Assembly: GCF_036226765.1 (NCBI RefSeq)
Contig: NZ_CP109017.1
Coordinates: forward strand, 992,001 to 1,056,000
Direction: 5' to 3'
DNA from: Streptomyces sp. NBC_00670
GTDB lineage: Bacteria > Actinomycetota > Actinomycetes > Streptomycetales > Streptomycetaceae
DNA length: 64,000 nt
Under the pieces are notes generated by a model that saw only the letters and a program-made list of their open reading frames with translations, was not told where the DNA came from and did not search any database. The first letter of the stretch is position 1. Every line of letters begins with the position of its first letter. The position numbers and the translations under genes are program-made. Shown here piece after piece: positions 53,322-63,829 of this stretch.

Positions 53322-54530
53322 ATGACCGCACCGCTGCACGAGGCCCATCCGACCAGTCCCGGCCGTCGGCTGCCGGACACGCAGGCGGGCATGCGCCGGC
53401 GCAATCTGGCGCGCGTGATGCACACCGTGAGCGCGGAGGGACCGCTGTCGCGCGCCGCCGTCGCCTCGCGCATCGGTCTGACCCGCGCGGCCGTGTCCAC
53501 GCTCGTCGACGAGCTCATCAGGACCGGACTGCTGGAGGAGCTGGGTCCCGAACGCCCCGGCCGGGTGGGCCGTCCGGGCTCCGCCCTGGCGGTCAGCGGA
53601 CGCGGTCCGGCCGGCATCGGCGCGGAGATCGGCGTCGACCACCTCGCGGTGTGCGCGGTGGACCTGCGCGGCGAGGTGCGGGCCCGGGCGATACGTCACG
53701 GCACCAACCGCGGCCGTCCCGCGGAGCCGGTGCTCGGCGAACTGACCGCGCTGGTGCGGCAGGTTGTGGCGCAGGCCGAGACGGAGGGGCTGTGGGCGGC
53801 GGGACTCGCGGTCGCCGTGCCGGGTCTGGTCGCCCCCGACGCCCGTACCGTCGTCCGGGCCCCCAACCTGGGCTGGCGGGAGCTCGATCTCGGTCCGCTG
53901 CTGCCCGCCGGGCTGCCGCTGACCGTGGACAACGAGGCCAACTTCGGCAGTCTGGCGGAGCTCTGGCTCGGGGAGGGCACGCCCCGCGACTTCCTGCACG
54001 TGTCCGCCGAGATCGGTATCGGTGGCGCGGTGGTCGTGGACGGGCGGCTGCTGCGGGGCACGCGCGGGTTCGCCGGGGAGCTGGGGCATGTGCCGGTGCG
54101 GCCGGAGGGGCCCGCCTGTGTCTGCGGCGGGCGCGGCTGTCTGGAGCAGTACGCGGGTGAGGAGGCGGTGCTGCGGGCGGCCGGGCTGGAGCCGCGGGAG
54201 GACCGGGTCGGGCTGCTGGGCGAGCGTGCGGCCGCGGGGGACGCCGCCGTACGGCGGGCGCTGCGCGGGGCGGGTACCGCGCTCGGCATCGCGCTGACCG
54301 GCGCGGTCAATCTGCTCGACCCGCGGACGGTCGTGCTGGGCGGGGCGCTGTCCCATCTCGCGCCCTGGCTGCTGCCCTCGCTGGAGCGGGAACTGGACCG
54401 CCGCACGGCGGGATCCGCGTGCCCGGTGGCCGTCTCCCGGCTCGGCCCGCAGGGCCCTCTGCTCGGGGCGGCGCACTCGGTGGCCAGGGCGGTCCTCGAC
54501 GACCCGGCGGCGGTGGCGGAACGCGGGTAG
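53322..54530 (+). CDS. xylR: ROK-family transcriptional repressor (XylR/NagC-like)
   Basis: 402 residues. N-terminal MarR-like winged HTH (MHTVSAEGPLSRAAVASRIGLTRAAVSTLVDELIRTGLLEE, about 28-70), then a ROK sugar-kinase-like domain with VPGLVAPDA, GIGGAVVVDG, FAGELGHVPV and the zinc loop CVCGGRGCLEQY. Position after xylB supports a xylose-responsive repressor role. GAGGGAGGC precedes ATG. Confidence 0.88.
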   Translation: MTAPLHEAHPTSPGRRLPDTQAGMRRRNLARVMHTVSAEGPLSRAAVASRIGLTRAAVSTLVDELIRTGLLEELGPERPGRVGRPGSALAVSGRGPAGIGAEIGVDHLAVCAVDLRGEVRARAIRHGTNRGRPAEPVLGELTALVRQVVAQAETEGLWAAGLAVAVPGLVAPDARTVVRAPNLGWRELDLGPLLPAGLPLTVDNEANFGSLAELWLGEGTPRDFLHVSAEIGIGGAVVVDGRLLRGTRGFAGELGHVPVRPEGPACVCGGRGCLEQYAGEEAVLRAAGLEPREDRVGLLGERAAAGDAAVRRALRGAGTALGIALTGAVNLLDPRTVVLGGALSHLAPWLLPSLERELDRRTAGSACPVAVSRLGPQGPLLGAAHSVARAVLDDPAAVAERG

Positions 54531-54747
54531 GCACACGCCAAAGGCACCGGCTGTGCGCCTCGTTCACTCGTGTGAGTGGCGGAGTTATCCACAATTCGCG
54601 GGTTGTCCACCGATTCCCGTGCCGTTCCCCTGTCCTCCCGGGAAGCGCCGTACCGTGATGTCACGCGAGGCGCCCGGGCCCGGCAGGGAACCGGTCGGGC
54701 GGGCCTCGCTCCCGCATCCTTCGCCCCTCACGGAAAGGGACCCGACC

Positions 54748-55347
54748 ATGGAACGAGGCCTTCCGCTCGTCGGCAGGCGGCTCTTACTGAAGAGCGCCGC
54801 GCTCGCCGCCGTCTCCTGTCCGCTGCTCCCCGCGCCGCCGGCGGGCGCACGCGTCCGGACCGTCGACTACCCGGACGCCGAATGGGTTCCCGCGAGCACC
54901 TCCAACTACACCGCGTCCGGCCGTCCGACGAGTTACCCGGTCGACCACGTCGTCATCCATGTGACCCAGGAGACCTACGCCGACACGCTGAAGATCTTCC
55001 AGAACCCGCAGAAGCAGGTGTCCGCGCACTATGTCGTGCGGTCGGCCGACGGACACGTGGCGCAGTGCGTACGGGAGCACGACATCGCCTGGCACGCGGG
55101 GAACTGGGACTACAACACCCGCAGCATCGGCATCGAGCACGAGGGCTGGGTGGACCAGCCGGCGTACTTCACCGACGCCCTGTACGAGGAGTCGGCGCGC
55201 CTCACGGCCGCGCTGTGCGACACGTACGGCGTCCCGAGGGACCGCTCGCACATCATCGGACACTACGAGGTGCCCGGCACCGACCACACCGATCCCGGAC
55301 CGCACTGGGACTGGACGCGCTACATAAGACTCGTCAACAACGCCTGA
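54748..55347 (+). CDS. Secreted N-acetylmuramoyl-L-alanine amidase (Amidase_2)
   Basis: 199 residues. N-terminal signal GRRLLLKSAALAAVSCPLLPAPPAGA. The amidase_2/PGRP fold has zinc ligands in VVIHVTQ (first His) and PGTDHTDPGPHWDW (last His), with HYVVRSADG, DIAWHAGNWDYNTRSIGIEHEG and IIGHYEVP between. Cuts the amide between muramic acid and L-Ala in peptidoglycan. ATG 54748 with GGAAAGGGA upstream; the long frame before it is non-coding. Confidence 0.9.
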   Translation: MERGLPLVGRRLLLKSAALAAVSCPLLPAPPAGARVRTVDYPDAEWVPASTSNYTASGRPTSYPVDHVVIHVTQETYADTLKIFQNPQKQVSAHYVVRSADGHVAQCVREHDIAWHAGNWDYNTRSIGIEHEGWVDQPAYFTDALYEESARLTAALCDTYGVPRDRSHIIGHYEVPGTDHTDPGPHWDWTRYIRLVNNA

Positions 55348-55512
55348 CACCCGTCGTCCACCCGGCGGGGCCGGATCCCGCCCGTTCGGACGGATGCGCG
55401 TCGAAACGGTTGTCGGGGTCCGGTCGGGGAGTGACGATGTGCCCAGCCGCACCGTCCCGTTGTCTCCCCGCACCACGCCGTACCGCCGCGCATCGCCCTC
55501 CGGGAGGCCGAG

Positions 55513-56790
55513 TTGACCGATCCCTGGGTGGCCCTGGAACCGGGTGCCGACCCCGTCGAGCGGGTCCGGGCGCTGCGCCGGGCCCATGAGACGTTCACGC
55601 GGGCCGGCACGGTGCCGCAGCCGGTGCGGTCCGTGGTGGCCGACTCGTGGCGGCGCTCGGCGCGGGCCGGGGTGGGGCCGGACGGCACGGCGGACGTGGA
55701 GCTGTCCGGAACGGACCTCGGGGCGTACCGCGCGGAGCATCCGCTGGCGGTGGTGATGCCACTGATCCGGGAACTGCTGGGGTCGTTCGCGGCGGACGGC
55801 GAGCACTTGCTGGCGGTGTGCGACGCGCAGGGCAGACTGCTGTGGGTCGAGGGGCACCCTGTGACGCGGCGGCGGGCGGACCGGATGAACTTCGTCCCGG
55901 GTGCCCGCTGGGCGGAGAGCGCGGTCGGCACCAACGCACCGGGGACGGCGGTGGCCGTCGACCGGCCGGTGCAGGTGTTCGCGGCCGAGCACTTCAGCCG
56001 GCGGGTGCAGCCGTGGACGTGCGCGGCGGCGCCGGTGCACGATCCACGGACGGGGCGGGTGCTCGGCGCGGTCGACATCACCGGTGGGGACGGGCTGGCG
56101 CATCCGCACAGCCTGGGCTTCGTACAGGCGGTGGCCCGGGCGGCGGAGTCGCAGTTGTCGCTGCTCCAGCCGCCGGGACCGGCCGCCGGCACGGCCGAGT
56201 TGTCGGCGCTGGGCCGGGACGAGGCGCGGTTGCGGGTACGCGGGCGGACGCTGCGGCTCAGCCGGCGGCACAGCGAGATCGTGCTGCTGCTTGCCCGGCA
56301 TCCGGAGGGGCTGAGCGGCGACGAGCTGCTGTGCGCGCTGTACGAGGACGAGTCGGTGACGCCGGTGACCCTGCGCGCCGAACTGGCCCGGCTGCGCCGG
56401 ATCCTGGGACCGGGGCTGCTGGCCTCGCGTCCGTACCGGCTGACGGCGGCGGTCGAGTCCGACGTCACCGTCGTGGAGCGCCGGTTGGAGACGGGAGCGG
56501 TGGCCGGTGCGGTGCTGGCCTACGTCGGCCCGCTGCTGCCCGCCTCGCAGGCACCGGCGGTGGTCCGGCTGCGGCGCCGGCTCGCCGACGGGCTGCGCAC
56601 GGCGCTGCTGGCCCGGCGCGACCCGGACCTGCTCGCCGGCTGGGCCCACGCCGCGTGGGGCGAGGACGACCTGGAGATCTGGCGCGCACTGGCCACGCTG
56701 CGCCCGACCCCGACGGTCCGCGCCCATCTCCACCAACTGGAGACGGAACTGGCGGTGCCGGGGGGTTGGGGCGGGGTGGGGATGGGGTGA
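55513..56790 (+). CDS. AcoR-like GAF-domain transcriptional regulator
   Basis: 425 residues. N-terminal VRSVVADSWRRSARAGV and a GAF-like domain (about 70-210) with GARWAESAVGTNAPGTAVAVDRPVQVFAAEHFSRRVQPWTCAAAPVHDP, as in AcoR/PrpR sensors, but no sigma-54 AAA+ domain. The middle, RLSRRHSEIVLLLARHPEGLSGDELLCALY...TLRAELARLRRILG, is a winged-helix DNA-binding segment. In Streptomyces this form usually controls the nearby acetaldehyde or alcohol dehydrogenase. TTG 55513 has GGGAGG five bases before it and is a convincing start. Confidence 0.82.
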   Translation: MTDPWVALEPGADPVERVRALRRAHETFTRAGTVPQPVRSVVADSWRRSARAGVGPDGTADVELSGTDLGAYRAEHPLAVVMPLIRELLGSFAADGEHLLAVCDAQGRLLWVEGHPVTRRRADRMNFVPGARWAESAVGTNAPGTAVAVDRPVQVFAAEHFSRRVQPWTCAAAPVHDPRTGRVLGAVDITGGDGLAHPHSLGFVQAVARAAESQLSLLQPPGPAAGTAELSALGRDEARLRVRGRTLRLSRRHSEIVLLLARHPEGLSGDELLCALYEDESVTPVTLRAELARLRRILGPGLLASRPYRLTAAVESDVTVVERRLETGAVAGAVLAYVGPLLPASQAPAVVRLRRRLADGLRTALLARRDPDLLAGWAHAAWGEDDLEIWRALATLRPTPTVRAHLHQLETELAVPGGWGGVGMG

Positions 56791-56905
56791 GGGGGCGGGG
56801 AGGGGGAAGCCCCCCAGGGAGGAAGCCCCCCGGGGAAGGAGCCCCCCGGCCCTCGGCCACACCCCAAAGCCGCGCCCGGCGTCAGGATCCCGGCACCATG
56901 GCACG
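56791..56905. terminator. Poly-G/C hairpins and a three-copy GGAAGCCCCCC repeat
   Basis: GGAAGCCCCCC at 56805-56815 and 56821-56831 and GGAGCCCCCC at 56838-56847, with GGGGG before the first copy able to pair. Likely ends the regulator transcript. Confidence 0.5.
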
Positions 56906-57391
56906 GTGGCCGATCTGCTGTGGGACGACGTCAAAGGCTTCTTCGATCCGGAGGTGATGGGAGCGCTGCCGGACATCCGTGTGCCCGGCACGTCGGTGGA
57001 GGACTGGCAGGCGGTTCTCGACCTGGTGGCGGAGCGGGGCTGGCAGTGCGAGTACGTCGAAGGTGAGACAGTCCTCCCCGTGCCTCCGGCAGGGGTCGTG
57101 CTGTCGCGGCCGCCGGATGCCGAGTGCCCGAGCCTGCGGGTCCGGCCGGACACCGCTGTCCTGGCGATCTTCCGGTTCGGTTCCGACGACGAGATCGACT
57201 TCGACGTCGATCTGCGGGAACTGCAGGGCCAGGCGCGACTCGATGTGTTCTGCGGCTTCGTGCGCGAGATCGGACGGCGGCTGGGCAAGCCGGTGTTCAT
57301 GGACCCGGAGGGCGACCACGGCCATCCGGTGCTGGGCTTCGATGTCGGAGCCGATCGGGTCGTCCTCCTCGCGCAGCCACCCGTCCGATGA
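56906..57391 (+). CDS. Conserved hypothetical protein
   Basis: 161 residues, acidic, no signal: VADLLWDDVKGFFDPEVMGALPDIRVPG, then LAIFRFGSDDEIDFDVDLRELQGQARLDVFCGFVREIGRRLGKPVFMDPEGD. Resembles small Streptomyces hypotheticals of the immunity/SMI-like size class but no family is certain. GTG 56906 is inferred from where the coding pattern begins. Confidence 0.65.
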   Translation: MADLLWDDVKGFFDPEVMGALPDIRVPGTSVEDWQAVLDLVAERGWQCEYVEGETVLPVPPAGVVLSRPPDAECPSLRVRPDTAVLAIFRFGSDDEIDFDVDLRELQGQARLDVFCGFVREIGRRLGKPVFMDPEGDHGHPVLGFDVGADRVVLLAQPPVR

Positions 57392-57528
57392 CAAGGGGAC
57401 GGCGGCCACACCGCGCGAGAGGTGCCGCAGCGGTGCGTCCCGCAACCTCCCTGCAACCCCCCTCCTCCTAGTCTCCGGTCGGGAGCTGCCCGGTGGTGGG
57501 TGGTGGTTGGTTCGGGAGGGTGAGGGGT

Positions 57529-59052
<1,524 letters not shown>

Positions 59053-59086
59053 AGGAGAAGAGGGCTGGAGGGGAAGAAGTACCCCC

Positions 59087-60097
59087 TCACCCCCGCGGCG
59101 CCCCCGTGGACGCCCGTACCACCAGTGCGGTGGCGAGTTCGACGTGGTGGGACTCGATCTTCTCGCCGTTGGCCAGGCGGAGGGCGGTGCGCAGGGCCGC
59201 GCCGCCCATCTCGCGCAGGGGCTGGCGCACGGTGGTCAGCGGGGGTGAGGCCATCTGGGCGAGGCTGGTGTCGTCGAAGCCGACCACGCTCAGGTCCTCG
59301 GGGACGCGCAGTCCCCGCGCGCGGGCGGCCTCGACGGCGCCGACGGCGATCTCGTCGTTGCCCGCGAAGATCGCCGTTGGGGGTTGCGGCAGGTCGAGGA
59401 GCGCGCCGGCGCCGAGCAGTCCGGTCTCGTAGGTGAATTCGCCGGGCCGGACGTAGGCGTCCGGTACCGGCGCCCCTTCCGCCTCCATGGCGGCGCGGTA
59501 GCCGTGCATGCGTGCCTGGTTGCACACGGCCAGGGCGGGCCCGCCGAGGTAGGCGATGCGGCGGTGCCCCAGGGAGAGCAGGTGCCGGGTCGCGGCCAGG
59601 CCGCCGGCGAAGTTGGTCGCGCCGACGCTGTTGACCCGGCTGTCCGGCAGGTGCAGGGGGTCGAGGACGACCAGTGGCAGCCCGGACCTGGCCAGTTCGT
59701 TCAGGTGTGCCGCGGTGTGCACGCTGGTGACCGCGATCAGGGCGCGGCGCCCGGCCGAGACCAGGTCCCGGGCCCAGTGCGGGGCGAGGGTGGCCTTGCT
59801 GATCACCACCGAGGCGCCCAGTTCGGCCGCGGCGTCGACGATGCCTTCCAGTGTCTCGGCCACGTACGCCTTGAGACCGCCCTGAAACTGCACCTCGATG
59901 GTCGGGCTCTCGACGGCCTCGGTGTGGCGGAAGACAGGTGCGAGGTAGTCGTGCAGGTGCAGCAGTTCCTGCACCCGGGTGCGGGTGCCCGGCGCCACGT
60001 CACCGCGGCCGTTGACCACTTTGGACACGGTCGCCACGGACACTCCGGCCGCTTGGGCGATGTCCGCCAACGTGGTGCGCCTGGCGTTCGGTCGCAT
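59087..60097 (-). CDS. bxlR: LacI-family repressor of the beta-xyloside operon
   Basis: 336 residues. HTH TTLADIAQAAGVSVATVSKVVNGRGDVAPGTR (about 8-40), then a sugar-sensing domain (LLSLGHRRIAYLGGPALAVCNQARMHGY; FAGNDEIAVGAVEAARARGLRVPEDLSVVGFDDTSLAQMASPPLTTVRQP). Divergent from a binding protein, two permeases and a GH3 xylosidase, the order known for bxlR-bxlEFGA in Streptomyces. Likely operators are the CGAAA...TTTCG palindromes in the gap; xylobiose or xylose would be the inducer. Confidence 0.9.
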   Translation of the reverse strand: MRPNARRTTLADIAQAAGVSVATVSKVVNGRGDVAPGTRTRVQELLHLHDYLAPVFRHTEAVESPTIEVQFQGGLKAYVAETLEGIVDAAAELGASVVISKATLAPHWARDLVSAGRRALIAVTSVHTAAHLNELARSGLPLVVLDPLHLPDSRVNSVGATNFAGGLAATRHLLSLGHRRIAYLGGPALAVCNQARMHGYRAAMEAEGAPVPDAYVRPGEFTYETGLLGAGALLDLPQPPTAIFAGNDEIAVGAVEAARARGLRVPEDLSVVGFDDTSLAQMASPPLTTVRQPLREMGGAALRTALRLANGEKIESHHVELATALVVRASTGAPRG

Positions 60098-60358
60098 CGG
60101 TTCCTCTCAGCATCGGGTCCACCGGAGCGGTGTGAGCCGCGGTTCGCGCGGGTGGAGCCGGTCAACGGTACGGCAATCCGGCGCCCCGCCCGTCCGGGGA
60201 CGGCACCCCGCCCGTCCGGGGACGATCCACCACCCCGCCCGCCCGGACGCGGTCCGGTACGGGCGGCGGCGGGCCGTGCCGGGTCGTCGCGGCATGACCT
60301 GCACCGACGGCGCGTCGGCCCCAGCCCGCCCGTCGGCCTGCCTTTCGCCAAGTCCTTT

Positions 60359-60371
60359 CGAAACAGTTTCG
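60359..60371. promoter_or_regulatory. BxlR operator 1
   Basis: CGAAACAGTTTCG, a perfect 13-bp palindrome with central A. It matches the CGAA-N-TTCG-type sites reported for BxlR. It is upstream of the bxlE -35 and on the bxlR side. Confidence 0.7.
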
Positions 60372-60454
60372 GGCCCTGCCCAGAATACTCGTACGTCACC
60401 CCGGCCCGGCACCGCGAGTCCGAACTCCACTCTGAGAACGCCTCTGCACATACC

Positions 60455-60484
60455 TTGACAGGGCTTCGGCCCGGTACCTAATTT
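60455..60484 (+). promoter_or_regulatory. bxlE promoter
   Basis: TTGACA (60455-60460), 18-bp spacer, TAATTT (60479-60484): a near-consensus vegetative promoter. Start of transcription near 60491, giving a leader of about 130 bases. Confidence 0.7.
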
Positions 60485-60524
60485 GCGTGCACCGAGTTCG
60501 CGGACACGTTCGACGATTGCTGTT

Positions 60525-60539
60525 TCGAAAAGTTTTCGA
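60525..60539. promoter_or_regulatory. BxlR operator 2
   Basis: TCGAAAAGTTTTCGA, a perfect 15-bp palindrome about 35 bp past the predicted transcription start, where a LacI-type protein could block elongation or loop to operator 1, 167 bp away centre to centre. Confidence 0.75.
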
Positions 60540-60554
60540 CACGACTCCCCGAGT

Positions 60555-60608
60555 AACCGACGACTCACGAGCAGCCGACGGCTCACCAGCGGCCGACGGC
60601 CCTCGAGT
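60555..60608. repeat. Three 18-bp tandem repeats in the bxlE leader
   Basis: AACCGACGACTCACGAGC, AGCCGACGGCTCACCAGC and GGCCGACGGCCCTCGAGT follow each other without gap (60555, 60573, 60591). Degenerate in the third copy. Role unknown. Confidence 0.6.
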
Positions 60609-60620
60609 GCGGAGAAGCAC

Positions 60621-61934
60621 ATGGCGAACCCCCTCTCTCGACGTACCCTCCTCGGCATGGCGGCCGCCGTCCCGGTCTCCGCGGCGCTGTCGGCGTGCGG
60701 CTCGTCGGGTCCCGGCAAGAGCGACAAGGCCTCGTACTGGTACCTCAGCGGCCAGCCCCAGGAAGGCGTCAGGACGAAGGCCCTGGACGCGTTCAACGAG
60801 GCCCACTCCGACGAGCGGATCAAGGGCACCACCTTCCAGAACGACGCCTACAAGACGAAGATCAAGACGGCCATCGGCGCCGGCGAGGCGCCCACGCTCA
60901 TCTGGGGCTGGGGCGGCGGCACGCTGCGCAGCTATGTGAAGGCGGGGCAGGTCGAGGACCTCACGTCGTGGTTCGGCGACCACCCGGAGGTCAAGAAGCG
61001 GCTGTTCCCGACCGCGTTCGGCCCGGCCACGATCGACGGCAGGATCTACGCGATGCCGTGCGAGACGGTGCAGCCGATCGTCCTCTACTACAACAAGAAG
61101 GTCTTCGAGAAGGTCGGCGTCGAGCCCCCGCAGTCCTGGGGCGACATCATGGACCTGGTTCCCAAGTTCAACGCGAAGAACATCGCGCCCTTCTCCCTGG
61201 GCGGCCAGTCCCGGTGGACGAACATGATGTGGCTGGAGTTCCTCTTCGACCGCATCGGCGGTCCCGAGGTGTTCCAGGCCGTCTTCGACGGTGAGAAGGA
61301 CGCCTGGTCCAACCCGGCGGCCCTGGACGCGCTCGGCAAGGTGCAGGAGCTGATCAAGGCGGACGGCTTCGTCAAGGGCTTCTCCTCGATCACCGCGGAC
61401 TCCAACGCCGACCAGGCGCTGCTCTACTCCGGCAGGGCCGCGATGATGCTGCACGGTTCCTGGTCGTACGGCATCCAGAAGGCCGACGGCGGGCGCTTCG
61501 TCGCCGACGACGGGCTCGGCTTCATGAACTTCCCGCCCGTCGACGGCGGCAAGGGCGATCCGAGTGACACCGTCGGCAACCCCGGCCAGTATCTGTACAT
61601 CTCGTCCAAGGCAAGCGCCGAGCAGAAGAAGATCGCCAAGGACTACTTCACCAAGGGTGTCCTCCAGCCGGCCGAGGTGAAGAACTGGATCGGCACCGGC
61701 GCGGTCCCGCTGCTGCTCGGCACCGAGAAGCAGCTGGCGGCCTCCGACGACGCCGAGTTCCTGAATTTCACCTACGACGTCGCCAGCAAGGCCAAGACGT
61801 TCGCCCAGTCCTGGGACCAGGCGCTCAGTCCGACGGCCGCGGAGACGCTGCTGGACAACATCGCCAAGCTGTTCCAGCGGTCCATCTCGCCGAAGACCTT
61901 CGCCGCCAACATGAACGCGGTCATCGGCAAATGA
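60621..61934 (+). CDS. bxlE: Xylooligosaccharide ABC transporter binding lipoprotein
   Basis: 437 residues. SRRTLLGMAAAVPVSAALSACG combines a twin-arginine signal with the lipobox LSAC. SBP_bac_1 fold: SYWYLSGQPQEGVRTKALDAFNEAHSD, TIDGRIYAMPCETVQPIVLYYNKKVFEKVGVEPPQSW, MMLHGSWSYGIQ. In S. thermoviolaceus BxlE binds xylobiose and longer xylooligosaccharides. GGAGA precedes ATG. Its stop overlaps the bxlF ATG. Confidence 0.92.
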   Translation: MANPLSRRTLLGMAAAVPVSAALSACGSSGPGKSDKASYWYLSGQPQEGVRTKALDAFNEAHSDERIKGTTFQNDAYKTKIKTAIGAGEAPTLIWGWGGGTLRSYVKAGQVEDLTSWFGDHPEVKKRLFPTAFGPATIDGRIYAMPCETVQPIVLYYNKKVFEKVGVEPPQSWGDIMDLVPKFNAKNIAPFSLGGQSRWTNMMWLEFLFDRIGGPEVFQAVFDGEKDAWSNPAALDALGKVQELIKADGFVKGFSSITADSNADQALLYSGRAAMMLHGSWSYGIQKADGGRFVADDGLGFMNFPPVDGGKGDPSDTVGNPGQYLYISSKASAEQKKIAKDYFTKGVLQPAEVKNWIGTGAVPLLLGTEKQLAASDDAEFLNFTYDVASKAKTFAQSWDQALSPTAAETLLDNIAKLFQRSISPKTFAANMNAVIGK

Positions 61935-62833
61935 GCGTACTGACCGGTCCTCCGCGGCGTCGCGAGCCGAGCGGCATCCTGCCGTGGCTCGCGGCGCCGG
62001 CGCTGGTGTTCTTCGTCGGTTTCGCCGTGATCCCGCTCCTCGGTGTCTTCGCGCTCAGCTTCGCCAACTGGGACGGGATCGGCAGCATCCATCCCTCGGG
62101 GCTGACCAACTGGCGCGCGGTGCTCACCAACCCCGGGCTGCCGCACGCCCTCTGGGTCACGTTCCTGGTCATGGCCGTGTCCTGGGCGGTGCAGACGCCG
62201 CTGAGCGTGCTGCTCGGCGCGTTCCTGGCCGGCAGTCAGCGCTACCGTGCGGTGCTGGGCGTGGTGTACTTCGTGCCGCTGCTGCTCAGCTCGGCGGCCA
62301 TCGCGCTGACGTACAAGGCACTCCTTGACCCCAACTTCGGGATCGGTCACGGGCTGGGGATCGGCTTCCTCAGCCAGGACTGGCTGGGCCGGCCGTGGCT
62401 CGCCTTCGGCCTGGTGATCTTCGTCGTCTCCTGGCAGTTCATCCCGTTCCACTCGCTGCTGTACCAGGGCGCGGTCCGGCAGATCCCGCAGTCGCTGTAC
62501 GAGGCGGCGCAGCTGGACGGCGCCGGTCGGGTCCGGCAGTTCTTCAGCATCACGCTGCCGCAGCTGAAGTACACCGTCATCACCTCCTCGACGCTCATGG
62601 TGGTGGGGTCGCTGACCTTCTTCGACCTGATCTTCATCCTGACCGAGGGCGGTCCCGGGGACGCGACCCGGGTCCTCGCACTGGACATGTACAAACGGGG
62701 TTTCCAGGCCAACCTGATGGGACCGGCCAGCGCCATCGCCGTCATCCTCGTCCTGGTGGGCCTGGCCCTCGCCCTGCTGCTGCGCAGGCTCGGGGGCCGG
62801 GACGCCGGTGACAGCCAACTCGAGGGGGCCTGA
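61931..62833 (+). CDS. bxlF: Xylooligosaccharide ABC transporter permease
   Basis: 300 residues, six helices; EAA loop SLYEAAQLDGAGRVRQFFSITLP (about 187-209). Overlaps bxlE by ATGA. Forms the channel with BxlG; energised by a shared MsiK-type ATPase not in the window. Confidence 0.93.
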   Translation: MSVLTGPPRRREPSGILPWLAAPALVFFVGFAVIPLLGVFALSFANWDGIGSIHPSGLTNWRAVLTNPGLPHALWVTFLVMAVSWAVQTPLSVLLGAFLAGSQRYRAVLGVVYFVPLLLSSAAIALTYKALLDPNFGIGHGLGIGFLSQDWLGRPWLAFGLVIFVVSWQFIPFHSLLYQGAVRQIPQSLYEAAQLDGAGRVRQFFSITLPQLKYTVITSSTLMVVGSLTFFDLIFILTEGGPGDATRVLALDMYKRGFQANLMGPASAIAVILVLVGLALALLLRRLGGRDAGDSQLEGA

Positions 62834-62834
62834 C

Positions 62835-63731
62835 GTGACGACCACGCTGACCAAGCCCGAGCGGCCGGAGAAGACCGCGCAGCGCGAGGGGCGCCGCCGC
62901 TCCCGTCCGGCGGCCCGCCGGCGCAACTGGGCGGGCGGTCTGGCCGGCTGGCTCTGGTTCCTCATCGTCGCCGTGCCCCTGTACTGGGTGCTCATCACCA
63001 GTCTGAAGGAGAAGAGCGCCTACTACGCGAGCAATCCGATGGTGCCGCCGGGCGACCCCACGCTGGACAACTACCAGATGGTCATCGACTCCGACTTCCC
63101 GTCCTACTTCGTCAACAGTGTCGTGGTCGCCGTCGGCGCGGTGGTACCGGCCGTGGCGGTCTCCTTCATGGCCGCCTACGCGATCGTGCGGGGCTGGCGC
63201 TTCAGGTTTCTGCGGGCCGTCAACGGCCTGTTCCTGATGGGCCTCGCCATTCCGCTGCAGGCGACGGTCATCCCGGTGTACCTGATCATCATCAAGCTGC
63301 ATCTGTACGACAGTCTGCTGGCGCTGATCCTGCCGTCGATCGCCTTCGCCATTCCGCTGTCCGTGCTGGTGCTGTCCACCTTCCTCCGGGACGTGCCCAA
63401 GGAACTCTTCGACTCGATGCGGGTCGACGGGGCCACCGAGTGGACGACCCTGTGGCGGCTGGCGGCGCCGCTCACCCGGCCGGCCCTCACCACCGTGTCC
63501 ATCTACAACGCGCTGACCATCTGGAACGGTTTCCTGCTGCCGCTGATCCTCACCCAGAGCCCGTCGAAGCGGACGCTTCCGCTGGCCCTGTGGTCGTTCC
63601 AGGGCCAGTACGGGGTGAACGTCCCCGCCGTGCTCGCCGCCGTCGTCCTCACGACGGCGCCCATCCTGGCGCTCTACGTCTTCGGGCGCCGGCAGCTGCT
63701 CAGCGGCCTGACGGCCGGATTCGGCCGGTGA
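62835..63731 (+). CDS. bxlG: Xylooligosaccharide ABC transporter permease
   Basis: 298 residues, six helices after a basic N-terminal tail; EAA-like loop ELFDSMRVDGATEWTTLWRLAAP (about 193-215; the usual EAA is here DSM). GTG 62835 lies one base past the bxlF stop with GAGGGGG before it; the frame is open a little further up. Confidence 0.92.
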   Translation: MTTTLTKPERPEKTAQREGRRRSRPAARRRNWAGGLAGWLWFLIVAVPLYWVLITSLKEKSAYYASNPMVPPGDPTLDNYQMVIDSDFPSYFVNSVVVAVGAVVPAVAVSFMAAYAIVRGWRFRFLRAVNGLFLMGLAIPLQATVIPVYLIIIKLHLYDSLLALILPSIAFAIPLSVLVLSTFLRDVPKELFDSMRVDGATEWTTLWRLAAPLTRPALTTVSIYNALTIWNGFLLPLILTQSPSKRTLPLALWSFQGQYGVNVPAVLAAVVLTTAPILALYVFGRRQLLSGLTAGFGR

Positions 63732-63829
63732 CCGGCCGCTGGAGACCATGAGGCCGGGCACCGGCCCGCCGGAACCTCGAGGCCCGTGACCCGCCCGCTG
63801 GAAGCCCTGACGTCGTCCGTGGAAGGAAA

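Larger units (their letters stand above)
60098..60620. promoter_or_regulatory. bxlR-bxlE divergent control region
   Basis: 523 bp, no gene. It holds a 22-bp repeat in three copies (60182-60203, 60204-60224, 60231-60252; core CCCCGCCCGTCCGG), two palindromic operators, a promoter TTGACA (60455-60460) / TAATTT (60479-60484) with 18-bp spacer, and an 18-bp triplicate repeat in the bxlE leader. Confidence 0.7.

Noticed and set aside
54585..54611. DnaA-box-like TTATCCACA and TTGTCCACC, and TTGTCCACA (reverse) at 47415-47423
   Set aside because: Only isolated matches with no dnaA, dnaN or box cluster; not an origin.
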